From contig JABSOY010000006.1 in the NCBI GenBank assembly GCA_013215385.1, positions 186,001 to 250,000 of the forward strand: DNA of 64,000 nucleotides, in the 5' to 3' direction. The position numbers were made by a program, and so were the translations under genes. This DNA is from Colwellia sp. (GTDB lineage: Bacteria > Pseudomonadota > Gammaproteobacteria > Enterobacterales > Alteromonadaceae). Of the stretch, positions 1 to 7,606 are shown piece by piece. Within the stretch, counting starts at the first letter, position 1; each line of letters opens with the position of its first letter. The notes beneath the pieces are model-generated. The model searched no databases. It was not told the DNA's origin and saw only the letters and a program-made list of their open reading frames with translations.

Positions 1-447
1 TTGTGAAAAAATCGCTAATGGAAAGGCTAGCCAACGCTTTTCTTGGTTATTAAAAACTAATAGTTCGGTGTTGGTAATAAATAAGTTGAGTACGTTCGTT
101 TGTTCATCCCCTGCTAATTCAATGGAGACTACCAAGGCCATTTGCCGATCAAGTTCTGGTGGTTGTGTAACAATATCCCCTTCTATTTCATGCCAAGTTA
201 ACATCATTTGCTCTAATGCTTGGCCCGATATTTTGGCGGGTGTTGCTTGCCAGTTACGACCAACGCGATCAACACTTATTTGCTGTTCAATGGATAACGA
301 TAAAATTACTGCATGCTTTGCAAAAATTGTCAGTTGTTGCTTGTCATCTGATGAAAATAGTTTTTTATTGGTGATATTGATGACAATAATAAAAATCATC
401 ACTGAAAATATGATGACATTGTTCCAACCAGTGCGCGAGAGTTTCAT
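1..447 (-). CDS. Hypothetical membrane-anchored protein, C-terminus cut by window edge
   Basis: An open frame of 149 codons begins with ATG at 447 and runs off the left edge without a stop. The N-terminus (MKLSRTGWN...) is followed by one hydrophobic segment at about residues 11-27. The rest is polar, so a type II or signal-anchored protein with a periplasmic domain is likely. I do not recognise a family. It lies downstream of rpmB-rpmG on the same strand but is separated from them by a strong terminator at 502-529, so it probably has its own promoter. An open frame on the other strand (68-496) is a shadow: its cysteine- and serine-rich translation resembles no protein. Confidence 0.6.
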   Translation of the reverse strand, partial: MKLSRTGWNNVIIFSVMIFIIVINITNKKLFSSDDKQQLTIFAKHAVILSLSIEQQISVDRVGRNWQATPAKISGQALEQMMLTWHEIEGDIVTQPPELDRQMALVVSIELAGDEQTNVLNLFITNTELLVFNNQEKRWLAFPLAIFSQ

Positions 448-501
448 AACAATTATTCATGATGGAGTAAGTAGTGATGATGATACTAAATTTTAGGCAA
501 T

Positions 502-529
502 AAAAAACCCAGCAATTGCTGGGTTTTTA
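502..529 (-). terminator. Rho-independent terminator after rpmG
   Basis: AAACCCAGC and GCTGGGTTT arms pair around a 4-base loop and are flanked by A and T runs on both sides, so it can work in both directions. It sits 15 bases after the rpmG stop and is the natural end of the rpmBG transcript. Confidence 0.8.
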
Positions 530-544
530 AAAACTTGAATTAAA

Positions 545-700
545 TTACTTAATTTTAGCTTCTTTATACATTACGTGCTGACGGATACGTGGATCAAACT
601 TTTTGATCTCCATCTTTTCAGGCATAGTCTTTTTATTCTTATCAGTAGTATAAAAATGACCAGTACCGGCACTAGAAACTAAACGAATTTTATCGCGCAT
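545..700 (-). CDS. rpmG: 50S ribosomal protein L33
   Basis: A 51-residue protein starts at ATG 700 and ends in a TAA at 545. It begins [19 protein letters not shown], then has a basic stretch with [15 protein letters not shown] and ends in ...[10 protein letters not shown]. This is the standard L33 pattern (R-x-K-I-x-L-x-S-x-A-G-T-G-x-F-Y-T-T-x-K). The protein is part of the large ribosomal subunit near the E site. It lacks the CxxC pairs of the zinc-binding L33 type, so it is the zinc-free form. It lies 24 bases after rpmB on the same strand, as in nearly all gammaproteobacteria, with an AGGA-type ribosome binding site just before the start. A terminator follows the stop. Confidence 0.95.
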   Translation of the reverse strand: MRDKIRLVSSAGTGHFYTTDKNKKTMPEKMEIKKFDPRIRQHVMYKEAKIK

Positions 701-724
701 AATAATTTCCTCTTAAAGTAGTTG

Positions 725-961
725 TTAAACTTTTCCGCCACGGGCACGAATGTCAGTTAAAACTACATCAATACCTTTCTTATCGATAATACGCATTCCT
801 TTCGGAGTTAAACGTAATTTAACGAAACGGTTTTCGCTCTCAACCCAAAAACGGTGAGATTGAAGATTTGGTAAAAAACGACGACGAGTCGCGTTTCTTG
901 CGTGTGAACGGTTGTTACCGAACATTGGCACTTTGCCTGTTACTTGGCAAACTTTAGACAT
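725..961 (-). CDS. rpmB: 50S ribosomal protein L28
   Basis: This 78-residue basic protein starts [20 protein letters not shown] and contains the L28 signatures [12 protein letters not shown] and the C-terminal [13 protein letters not shown] segment. Its length matches the family (77-78 residues in Escherichia coli and relatives). It is a structural protein of the large ribosomal subunit. It is the first gene of the rpmB-rpmG operon, with a TATAAT box about 80 bases upstream. The canonical mutM downstream neighbour seen in enterobacteria is absent; an unknown membrane protein gene lies there instead. Confidence 0.96.
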   Translation of the reverse strand: MSKVCQVTGKVPMFGNNRSHARNATRRRFLPNLQSHRFWVESENRFVKLRLTPKGMRIIDKKGIDVVLTDIRARGGKV

Positions 962-1041
962 TTGAGTACTCCAAAAATTAATTCCAGGTCGTTCTATTAT
1001 TCCCCAAGACCGTCGCCTCGAGATCCTGAAAAAGGTGGCAT

Positions 1042-1047
1042 ATTATA
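1042..1047 (-). promoter_or_regulatory. Probable -10 box of the rpmBG promoter
   Basis: On the minus strand a perfect TATAAT lies about 80 bases before the rpmB start codon. The -35 region about 18 bases upstream is poor (CTGGCT), so only the -10 is reported with some confidence. Confidence 0.4.
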
Positions 1048-1205
1048 GTGAAACTTAAAAATGAAAGCCAGCTTTAATAATAAAAAAACACCAATAGTAA
1101 TCAAATTAAATATTTTCAATGGGTTAGTGTGGTTTTGTGGGCTGTTGTGCGGGTATTTAGTGCTGAAGTTGACTAGTAAGTGACCGAACCCACGAAAAAA
1201 TCAAA

Positions 1206-1586
1206 TTAATTTATACCAGAATCTAGCAGTTTTTTTAATTTTTCGTGCTGTTCTTGATCACAAAGCTCATTAATTAAAATACGGATGATATGGGATTTAG
1301 CTAATTTAGTATCTTTTGCTAGGTTTTGTAATTGCCCAATTGCCTGTTCACTCAAAGTAAATGTTGCATGGCGAAAAGGCTGCTTTTGAGCAATATTCTT
1401 ATTTTCTAAATGTTGTTTTGCAGCAATAATTGCCTGTTCAATACAAACATTCTTTGTTTCATTACTGTTTATTATTTCAGGATGCCCTAACGCATAATTT
1501 TCTGCATCGGCAATAAATTCGTCAACGGTAAAACTCCTTTTCTTTGGCTTTCCATGTGTAGTTTTTTTCAGGTCAGTTAAACTCAT
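1206..1586 (-). CDS. Small putative DNA-binding partner of ParA (RHH-like)
   Basis: This 126-residue basic protein is encoded directly after, and overlapping by 14 bases, the ParA gene. The N-terminal 40 residues are lysine-rich and probably flexible (KKTTHGKPKKRSF). The C-terminal part HATFTLSEQAIGQLQNLAKD followed by two amphipathic helices looks like a ribbon-helix-helix fold: a short beta strand, then helix-turn-helix with K-S-H-I-I-R. In type Ib partition loci a small ParA without its own DNA-binding domain is paired with a small RHH protein (ParG-like) that binds the centromere, and this arrangement is the same. The function is inferred from order and fold impression; I recognise no specific family. 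Confidence 0.6.
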   Translation of the reverse strand: MSLTDLKKTTHGKPKKRSFTVDEFIADAENYALGHPEIINSNETKNVCIEQAIIAAKQHLENKNIAQKQPFRHATFTLSEQAIGQLQNLAKDTKLAKSHIIRILINELCDQEQHEKLKKLLDSGIN

Positions 1587-2241
1587 GTGAGTTGTCCGGT
1601 TTCATCGCTAATAATTCTTCGGCTATTGCGGTAATTTCTATTGCCGCTTTGCCCTGAGGATCTATTTCTAATACAGAAGATCCTTGTTCTTCACTATCGT
1701 CATAAACGTTACGATTAAAGGTTACCGCGTTTAGTACGTTTATGCCATAAGAGCGGCAGACATCTTTGGCTTCAATAATACGAGAGGCTTGGTTTGGCAA
1801 TGATGGGCATTGGGTGATCACAAAAGAAGCAAGCATTTTGGGGTTGACCATTTTACAAGTACTGAGCATGTCTTCCATATGCGGAACTGTTTTTAAGTCA
1901 CGACGTTTGGGACGAAGAGGGATAATAACATGATCAGCAACCGACATAGCAGCACGTAAGGCTAAGTTATCTTGCCCTCCGCAATCAACTATTACATAGT
2001 CATAATGTTGAGTTAAACTAAGTAAATCATTTCGAATTTTTCCATATAATTGAATACAATTAATGGCAGGTAATGATGGATCTGAATTTCTTGCTTGAAT
2101 CCAATCAGAGCTTGTTCTTTGTGGGTCACAGTCAACCATTAATACTATGGCTTTTTTATCTCGGGCAAAAAATACCGCTAAATTCTGTGCTAAACAACTT
2201 TTACCGCTACCGCCTTTTTCACCGCCTACTAATATCATCAT
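1573..2241 (-). CDS. ParA/MinD-family ATPase, small type Ib-like
   Basis: This is a 222-residue P-loop ATPase. The deviant Walker A motif GGEKGGSGKS (residues 6-15) has the signature lysine of ParA/MinD proteins (KGGxGKS). Walker A' follows in VDCDPQRTSSDW, and Walker B is YVIVDCGGQD. No N-terminal helix-turn-helix is present, so it belongs to the short class (VirC1/ParF-like) rather than the Soj or SopA class. Such ATPases position plasmids, chromosomes or large protein assemblies by cycling on nucleoid DNA. It is followed by an overlapping RHH-like gene and preceded by a PilZ gene. It could be a chromosomal cargo-positioning module or a domesticated plasmid locus; the sequence alone does not decide. 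Confidence 0.88.
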   Translation of the reverse strand: MMILVGGEKGGSGKSCLAQNLAVFFARDKKAIVLMVDCDPQRTSSDWIQARNSDPSLPAINCIQLYGKIRNDLLSLTQHYDYVIVDCGGQDNLALRAAMSVADHVIIPLRPKRRDLKTVPHMEDMLSTCKMVNPKMLASFVITQCPSLPNQASRIIEAKDVCRSYGINVLNAVTFNRNVYDDSEEQGSSVLEIDPQGKAAIEITAIAEELLAMKPDNSHEFN

Positions 2242-2311
2242 AATGGTAAATATCCTTACCTCTTGTTGTCACGACTTGTAGATAATCCGTTAATTATAGT
2301 TCAAATATTGT

Positions 2312-2653
2312 TTAGCGCTGTTTTATCGATTTTTCATCTGTAAGACGCAAAGCTATTTCAAAATAACCATTGGCTTGCTTGATGCAACGAATCACAGTAC
2401 CGGCTAGGTTTTGGCTATTGCTATTGGCTATTTTAAAGATAATCGTTACCGGCGTTTTTAGAGGAATAGCGTGATCGCAATCAAGTTTTAATCCGCTCCG
2501 AGAAAAATCCAAGCAACTGATTTTTCGTTGTTGTTGCACTTGTTGCTTATTCATCCAAATAATGTCGACTAGCTCTTTTTCCATGTCTAAACGAAAAGCT
2601 TGTCGACGCTCAATAGCATCTTCATTGTTTTCGTTATTTTCATTGTCATTCAT
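2312..2653 (-). CDS. PilZ-domain protein (putative c-di-GMP receptor)
   Basis: The protein is 113 residues from the preferred ATG at 2653. An ATG at 2665 is also in frame, but GGAGTG lies seven bases before the 2653 ATG and inside the longer version, so the shorter start is favoured. The PilZ signatures are present: the RRQAFR arginine motif (RxxxR) near the N-terminus and D-x-S-x-x-G as DFSRSG about 35 residues later. These residues contact cyclic di-GMP in characterised PilZ proteins. There is no other domain, so it is a stand-alone adaptor. It sits 70 bases upstream of the parA-like gene on the same strand and could be co-transcribed, which would link c-di-GMP to the positioning module (inference). 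Confidence 0.85.
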   Translation of the reverse strand: MNDNENNENNEDAIERRQAFRLDMEKELVDIIWMNKQQVQQQRKISCLDFSRSGLKLDCDHAIPLKTPVTIIFKIANSNSQNLAGTVIRCIKQANGYFEIALRLTDEKSIKQR

Positions 2654-2682
2654 TGAACACTCCATTTTGTCTGGTTAACTCG

Positions 2683-3360
2683 TCATGCTGACAATTCACC
2701 TTGTTCAGCAAAGGAATAACATTGGTTGCCTGCAACGATAATATGATCGAGCACACGTATATCTATTAAGCTTAGTGCTTGTTCAAGCCTTTTGGTAATT
2801 TGTTTATCGGCAATACTTGCTTGGGCTACGCCTGATGGATGGTTATGCGTTAATATCACCGCCGCTGCTTGATACTTAAGTGCTTGCTCTACAACTACTC
2901 TAGGGTAAACGGCTGCGGCATCAATAGTGCCAAAAAACAAGCGTTCAAATTTTAATATTTGGTGTTGATTATCGAGAAACATGACGGCAAATACTTCACG
3001 AGTTTCATGGCGTAACTCGCTAATTAAATAATTTCGGGTAGCTTGCGAAGAGCTGAGAGCTTCGCCACTATTGAGTTGCTCTGCTAGATAACGTGTCGAC
3101 ATTTCCAAACAAGCTTGTAGTTGCACATATTTCGCCATACCCAAGCCTCGGTGCTGGCAAAACTCACTTTCTGTCGCACGGTATATTGATGAAATGCTGC
3201 CAAAGCTTTTTAATAGTTGTTGAGCAAGATCAACAACATGACAACCTTTTACGCCAGTACGTAAAAATATTGCCAGTAATTCTGCATCACTTAAACTACT
3301 TGCGCCTTTGTTAAGCAGTTTCTCTCGAGGTTTTTCATTTGTTAACCAATCTTTCAACAT
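2683..3360 (-). CDS. radC: RadC family JAB/MPN-domain protein
   Basis: This RadC homologue is about 225 residues. An N-terminal helix-hairpin-helix-like part (LSDAELLAIFLRTGVKG...) is followed by a JAB/MPN domain with the metal-binding motif HNHPSG and the later D of IADKQIT. The name is historical and the cellular role of chromosomal RadC is unclear. The frame extends to ATG 3384, but AAGGA lies eight bases before ATG 3360 and the family begins LKDWxxxEKPREKLL, so 3360 is preferred. It diverges from coaBC across about 85 bases, the same neighbourhood as in Escherichia coli. Confidence 0.94.
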   Translation of the reverse strand: MLKDWLTNEKPREKLLNKGASSLSDAELLAIFLRTGVKGCHVVDLAQQLLKSFGSISSIYRATESEFCQHRGLGMAKYVQLQACLEMSTRYLAEQLNSGEALSSSQATRNYLISELRHETREVFAVMFLDNQHQILKFERLFFGTIDAAAVYPRVVVEQALKYQAAAVILTHNHPSGVAQASIADKQITKRLEQALSLIDIRVLDHIIVAGNQCYSFAEQGELSA

Positions 3361-3446
3361 ATAGATGCATCCTTGCAAAGCCAATTTATAAATAGATAAA
3401 TTAATGGTATCTTATCGCCACTTATCGTTATTAAGATTAGCAGTTT

Positions 3447-4664
3447 ATGCAGATTCTTCAGGGAAAAAAAATAGTTCTGGGTATTACAGGGGGAATTGCC
3501 GCCTATAAAACGCCTGAATTAGTGCGTCGTTTGAAAGACCAGGGTGCCGACATTCGTGTAGTGATGACAACAGCAGCCAAAGCTTTTATTACGCCGTTAA
3601 CATTACAAGCAGTATCTGCTAATGCTGTATCTGATAGTTTACTTGATAGCCAAGCTGAATTAGCGATGGGTCATATTGAACTGGCGAAGTGGGCTGACTA
3701 TATTTTAATTGCCCCTGCTACTGCCGATGCCATAGCACGCATAACTTGCGGAATGGCTAACGATTTACTGACCACTATTTGTTTAGCAACCAGTGCTCCA
3801 ATTGCCATTGCACCAGCGATGAATCAACAAATGTGGCATGCGAGCATAACGCAAGAAAATATTGAAAAATTAGCGGCTAGAAAATATCAAATATTTGGTC
3901 CTGGTGCGGGTGAACAAGCTTGTGGTGATGTCGGGCTAGGTCGTATGTTAGATGTTGATGACTTAGTTACGTTAACCTGCCAGTTTTTTCAGAGCAATAC
4001 CACTTTAAATCAAGTCGACTTATCCGGCCAAACGTGGCTTATCACCGCAGGACCAACACGTGAAGCTATTGACCCCGTACGTTATATTTCAAATCATAGT
4101 TCAGGGAAAATGGGTTATGCTATTGCTCAAGCCGCAAAGTTGGCTGGCGCTCAAGTACAAATTATTTCAGGGCCAGTAAATATATCAACCCCGAAAGGTT
4201 GTGAAAAAATAGCCGTAGAAAGCGCGTTAGAAATGCACCAACAGGCCATTAAGTTAGCAAAAAATGCTGATGTATTTGTTGCTTGTGCCGCGGTTGCTGA
4301 TTATCGTGTCAGTAATATAGCCGAGCAAAAAATTAAAAAATCCGCAGATGAAATGCACATTCATTTAGTCAAAAATCCTGATATCGTTGCCGATGTCGCG
4401 GCATTAAAAATCAAGCCATTTACCGTAGGGTTTGCTGCTGAAACACAAAATGTTGAACATTATGCGTTAGGTAAGCTAAAACGAAAAAACCTTGATATGA
4501 TTGCGGCCAATAATGTTGCGCTTGCAGGGCAAGGTTTTAATAGTGACGATAATGCTCTGATGGTCTTTTCAAAGAATAGTAAAACTGAATTACCGTTAGC
4601 GTCTAAACACGTTTTAGCTGCTCAATTAGTCGAGTTGATTTCACAACACCAGATTGAAAAATAA
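3447..4664 (+). CDS. coaBC: Bifunctional phosphopantothenoylcysteine decarboxylase/phosphopantothenate-cysteine ligase
   Basis: This 405-residue enzyme catalyses two consecutive cytosolic steps of coenzyme A synthesis: CTP-dependent joining of cysteine to 4'-phosphopantothenate, then FMN-dependent decarboxylation to 4'-phosphopantetheine. The N-terminal flavoprotein domain (to about residue 185) shows [10 protein letters not shown], the active-site histidine region [11 protein letters not shown], the PAMNQQMW motif and the cysteine of [12 protein letters not shown]. The C-terminal ligase domain starts with [20 protein letters not shown] and contains the K-N-P-D-I-V lysine motif. The length is normal (E. 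coli about 406). slmA follows after 14 bases, so the usual dut gene between them is missing here. Confidence 0.97.
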   Translation: MQILQGKKIVLGITGGIAAYKTPELVRRLKDQGADIRVVMTTAAKAFITPLTLQAVSANAVSDSLLDSQAELAMGHIELAKWADYILIAPATADAIARITCGMANDLLTTICLATSAPIAIAPAMNQQMWHASITQENIEKLAARKYQIFGPGAGEQACGDVGLGRMLDVDDLVTLTCQFFQSNTTLNQVDLSGQTWLITAGPTREAIDPVRYISNHSSGKMGYAIAQAAKLAGAQVQIISGPVNISTPKGCEKIAVESALEMHQQAIKLAKNADVFVACAAVADYRVSNIAEQKIKKSADEMHIHLVKNPDIVADVAALKIKPFTVGFAAETQNVEHYALGKLKRKNLDMIAANNVALAGQGFNSDDNALMVFSKNSKTELPLASKHVLAAQLVELISQHQIEK

Positions 4665-4678
4665 TAAGAGAAAGAGTT

Positions 4679-5263
4679 ATGTCTGTAGCGCAAAAACCTA
4701 ATCGTAAACAACAAATTTTAGAATGTTTAGCAAAGATGCTAGAAACTTGTCCTGGTCAGCGGATCACCACAGCAAAGCTTGCTGGAGAAGTGGGCGTGTC
4801 TGAAGCGGCGCTTTATCGTCATTTTCCTTCTAAAGCGCGCATGTTCGAAGGATTGATTGACTTTATCGAGGAATCGACTTTTTCCCGAGTGAACTTAATT
4901 CTCACCGATCACAAAGAAGCGTTAGTACGTTGTCATCATATGTTACATGTTTTATTAGTGTTTTCAGAACGTAATCCTGGCTTGTGTCGTATCTTATCGG
5001 GCGATGCCTTAATGGGCGAAAACGAACGATTACGTGCGCGTGTAAACCAATACTTTGAGAAACTCGAATCACAATTCAAACAAGTCTTACGTGAAAGAAA
5101 ATTACGTGAAGGTAAAAGTTTTACGATTTCAGAGCAAGCATTAGCGAATATATTAGTGTCGTATGTTGAAGGAAAAATTAGCCAATATGTTCGTTCAGGT
5201 TTTGCTAAAAAGCCTAGTGATGATTTTAATGAACAATGGCAATTTTTGATGGCCGGTAAGTAG
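4679..5263 (+). CDS. slmA: Nucleoid occlusion factor SlmA (TetR family)
   Basis: This 194-residue TetR-fold protein has a DNA-binding helix-turn-helix at about residues 28-50 ([20 protein letters not shown]), characteristic of SlmA. SlmA binds specific chromosomal sites and blocks FtsZ polymerisation over the nucleoid, so division does not cut unsegregated DNA. Position after coaBC and full length (E. coli 198) support the call over a generic TetR regulator. The start ATG has AAGAGAAAGAG upstream and is 14 bases from the coaBC stop, so the two are probably co-transcribed. Confidence 0.95.
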   Translation: MSVAQKPNRKQQILECLAKMLETCPGQRITTAKLAGEVGVSEAALYRHFPSKARMFEGLIDFIEESTFSRVNLILTDHKEALVRCHHMLHVLLVFSERNPGLCRILSGDALMGENERLRARVNQYFEKLESQFKQVLRERKLREGKSFTISEQALANILVSYVEGKISQYVRSGFAKKPSDDFNEQWQFLMAGK

Positions 5264-5326
5264 TTTTTACTGATAGCAACATATAGACAAAGCAATAAGA
5301 ATTGACACAATAAATAAGGAAAACAT

Positions 5327-6799
5327 GTGAGTAGTTTATCGCAGCTTCAACCAACGCATTTATGGCAATTATTTGAAAAAATTTGCAGTATTCCCCACCC
5401 ATCGAAACATGAGCAAAAAATTTCCGCTTGGATCCAGTCTTGGGCAACAGAGCAAGGTCTGGCGGTAAAAGAAGATACTGTGGGTAACATTTTTATTAAA
5501 AAACCAGCAACAGCGGGTATGGAAAATTGCCAAGGCGTTATTTTACAAGCACACATGGATATGGTGCCGCAAAAAAATGCAGATACCGAACACGACTTTT
5601 TAACTGACCCGATCAAACCTTATATCATTGATGAAACTGATGGTCAGTGGGTTACGGCGGAAGGGACAACCTTAGGCGCCGATAACGGCATTGGCTTGTG
5701 TTCAGCATTAGCCGTTTTAGCCAGTACCGATGTCGCTCATGGCCCGTTAGAGGTTTTAGTCACCATAGATGAAGAAGCGGGCATGACCGGCGCCTTTGGT
5801 TTAGAAGCTGGCTGGTTAGATGGTGATATTTTAATTAATACCGATTCTGAGCAAGAGGGTGAAGTTTATATGGGCTGCGCTGGCGGTATTGACGCCGAGG
5901 CTACTTTTAAACTTAATTTTGAAGATGTTGCCGAAAATGTCACCTCATTTAACTTATCACTTTCAGGTTTAAAAGGCGGTCATTCAGGTGTTGATATTCA
6001 CACCGGCCGTGCTAATGCTAATAAACTGTTAGTACGTTTTTTACTTGCGGCGAGCCAACAATTCTCACTGCGTTTAACCGAGTTAAATGGTGGTAGTTTA
6101 CGCAATGCTATTCCTCGTGAAGCTGATGCAAGTTTTGTTATCGATAATACTGATATTGCCGCATTCAAAACTAGCTTAGCCGACTATGTAGCAACATTAC
6201 GTGCAACCTTAGGTAGTGTTGAAACTGACATCGAGATGTTATTGATTTCACCAGAAACGTTCGAAGAATGTTGGACCAAAGAAACACAAACCGCTATTTT
6301 GCACGCGTTAAATGCCTGTTCAAACGGTGTACTCCGGATGAGTGACGATATCGAAGGTATTGTTGAAACATCGTTAAATTTAGGCGTTATTCGTACTAAA
6401 GGACGTAAGTTTGTCGCGATGTCACTTATTCGTAGTTTGCATGATGATGGCCGTATGATGGCCGAATCTATGGTGCAGTCAGTTTTTGAATTGGCGGGGG
6501 CAACCTTTGCTGTTTCTGGCGCCTATCCTGGCTGGAAACCTGACACCAGTTCAAATATTATGAAAACTGTTCGTGATACCTATCAACAGCTTTTTGACAA
6601 AGTGCCTGAAATCATGGTGATTCATGCCGGTTTAGAATGTGGCTTATTTAAAACCGCTTATCCACATTGGGACATGGTGTCGTTTGGACCAACCATTAAA
6701 TTCCCTCATTCGCCTGATGAAAAAGTTAATGTCGCAACAGTTGATCTATATTGGCAGCTACTGGTTGCTGTCTTGAAAAATATTCCTCAAAAAGTCTAG
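5327..6799 (+). CDS. pepD: Aminoacyl-histidine dipeptidase (peptidase D, M20 family)
   Basis: This 490-residue cytosolic zinc peptidase of clan MH splits Xaa-His and other unblocked dipeptides. Metal-ligand and catalytic motifs are visible in order: LQAHMDMVPQ, GADNGIGLC, the DEEAG acid pair, NTDSE and the C-terminal HAGLECG. The lid/dimerisation domain lies between about residues 205 and 390 with GGHSGVDIHTGRANA at its start. The start is GTG at 5327, with AAGGA eight to twelve bases before it; the ATG overlapping it at 5325 reads straight into a stop. Length matches E. coli PepD (485). Confidence 0.95.
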   Translation: MSSLSQLQPTHLWQLFEKICSIPHPSKHEQKISAWIQSWATEQGLAVKEDTVGNIFIKKPATAGMENCQGVILQAHMDMVPQKNADTEHDFLTDPIKPYIIDETDGQWVTAEGTTLGADNGIGLCSALAVLASTDVAHGPLEVLVTIDEEAGMTGAFGLEAGWLDGDILINTDSEQEGEVYMGCAGGIDAEATFKLNFEDVAENVTSFNLSLSGLKGGHSGVDIHTGRANANKLLVRFLLAASQQFSLRLTELNGGSLRNAIPREADASFVIDNTDIAAFKTSLADYVATLRATLGSVETDIEMLLISPETFEECWTKETQTAILHALNACSNGVLRMSDDIEGIVETSLNLGVIRTKGRKFVAMSLIRSLHDDGRMMAESMVQSVFELAGATFAVSGAYPGWKPDTSSNIMKTVRDTYQQLFDKVPEIMVIHAGLECGLFKTAYPHWDMVSFGPTIKFPHSPDEKVNVATVDLYWQLLVAVLKNIPQKV

Positions 6800-6813
6800 C
6801 GCTTATGGTTGGT

Positions 6814-6840
6814 GTTACTCTGCAGTCATTTCAGAGTAAC
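6814..6840 (+). terminator. Hairpin after pepD, possible terminator
   Basis: GTTACTCTG and CAGAGTAAC form a perfect 9-bp stem with a 9-base loop, 14 bases after the pepD stop. No U-run follows, so it may stabilise the 3' end rather than terminate on its own. Confidence 0.4.
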
Positions 6841-6943
6841 AGTTGCCTATTTGAGCAAGGTCATCACATACTAGGCTAAAGTCTAATAACCTTTTATTGA
6901 GAAAAAGATATACTCAAAGATAGGAAAATTTAAGGTATTGATT

Positions 6944-7600
6944 ATGTTTCAGCCAGAAAAAATAATAATTGCTGACGACCATCCGCTCTTTAGACAAGCA
7001 CTTTTAGCGACGCTTGAAGTTAAATTTCGCGAAACTCAGTGGCTAGAAGCAGAAACCATTGAACAACTTGAGCGACAACTTAGCGAAAATACCGATAGCG
7101 ATTTAGTGTTGTTAGATTTAAATATCCCCGGCGCTCATGGCTTTAATACGCTAATTCATGTGCGTAATCATTTTCCACAAATTCCCGTAGTGATGATCTC
7201 AGCGCATGAAGACAGTGATACTATTCGTAAAGCTATGGAGTATGGTGCGGCTGGATTTGTGCCTAAATCCACTCCCGTTGAAATGATTATTTATGCTATT
7301 CAACAAGTGCTGGCTGGCGAAGTTTGGTTACCTGAACGTTTTGAACTCTCAAGCCGTGGCGATGGTGAAAGTAATATTGCTGAATGTGTTGCGAGTTTAA
7401 CGCAGCAACAATATAAAATTTTAATGATGTTTAACCAAGGGTTACTGAACAAACAAATTGCTTATGATCTTCATGTTTCAGAAGCGACAATAAAAGCCCA
7501 TGCCACCGCCATCTTTCGCAAGTTAAACGTGCGTAACAGAACCCAAGCAGTCATTGCTATTGCACCATTAAATGTTGCAGAACCGCGACTCGAATCTTAA
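6944..7600 (+). CDS. crbR: NarL/FixJ-type response regulator, CrbR-like
   Basis: From the ATG at 6944 (a TTG at 6938 is also in frame, but TAAGG is better placed for the ATG) the protein has 218 residues. The receiver domain occupies residues 1-120 with the acidic pair D11/D12, phospho-acceptor Asp58 in LVLLDLNIPG, a T/S switch residue at MISA and Lys in FVPKS. The LuxR-type HTH lies at about 150-205 (LLNKQIAYDLHVSEATIKAH). The convergent neighbour 6 bases away is a symporter-type hybrid kinase. In Vibrio and Shewanella such a pair (CrbS/CrbR) activates acetyl-CoA synthetase genes during acetate scavenging. The assignment is from architecture and context, not a sequence search. Confidence 0.8.
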   Translation: MFQPEKIIIADDHPLFRQALLATLEVKFRETQWLEAETIEQLERQLSENTDSDLVLLDLNIPGAHGFNTLIHVRNHFPQIPVVMISAHEDSDTIRKAMEYGAAGFVPKSTPVEMIIYAIQQVLAGEVWLPERFELSSRGDGESNIAECVASLTQQQYKILMMFNQGLLNKQIAYDLHVSEATIKAHATAIFRKLNVRNRTQAVIAIAPLNVAEPRLES

Positions 7601-7606
7601 AGTGTT

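Noticed and set aside
68-496. Plus-strand open frame of 142 codons
   Set aside because: It is antisense to a frame with a plausible membrane anchor that fills the same region; its translation is rich in Cys and Ser with no protein-like pattern, and it runs into the rpmG terminator.
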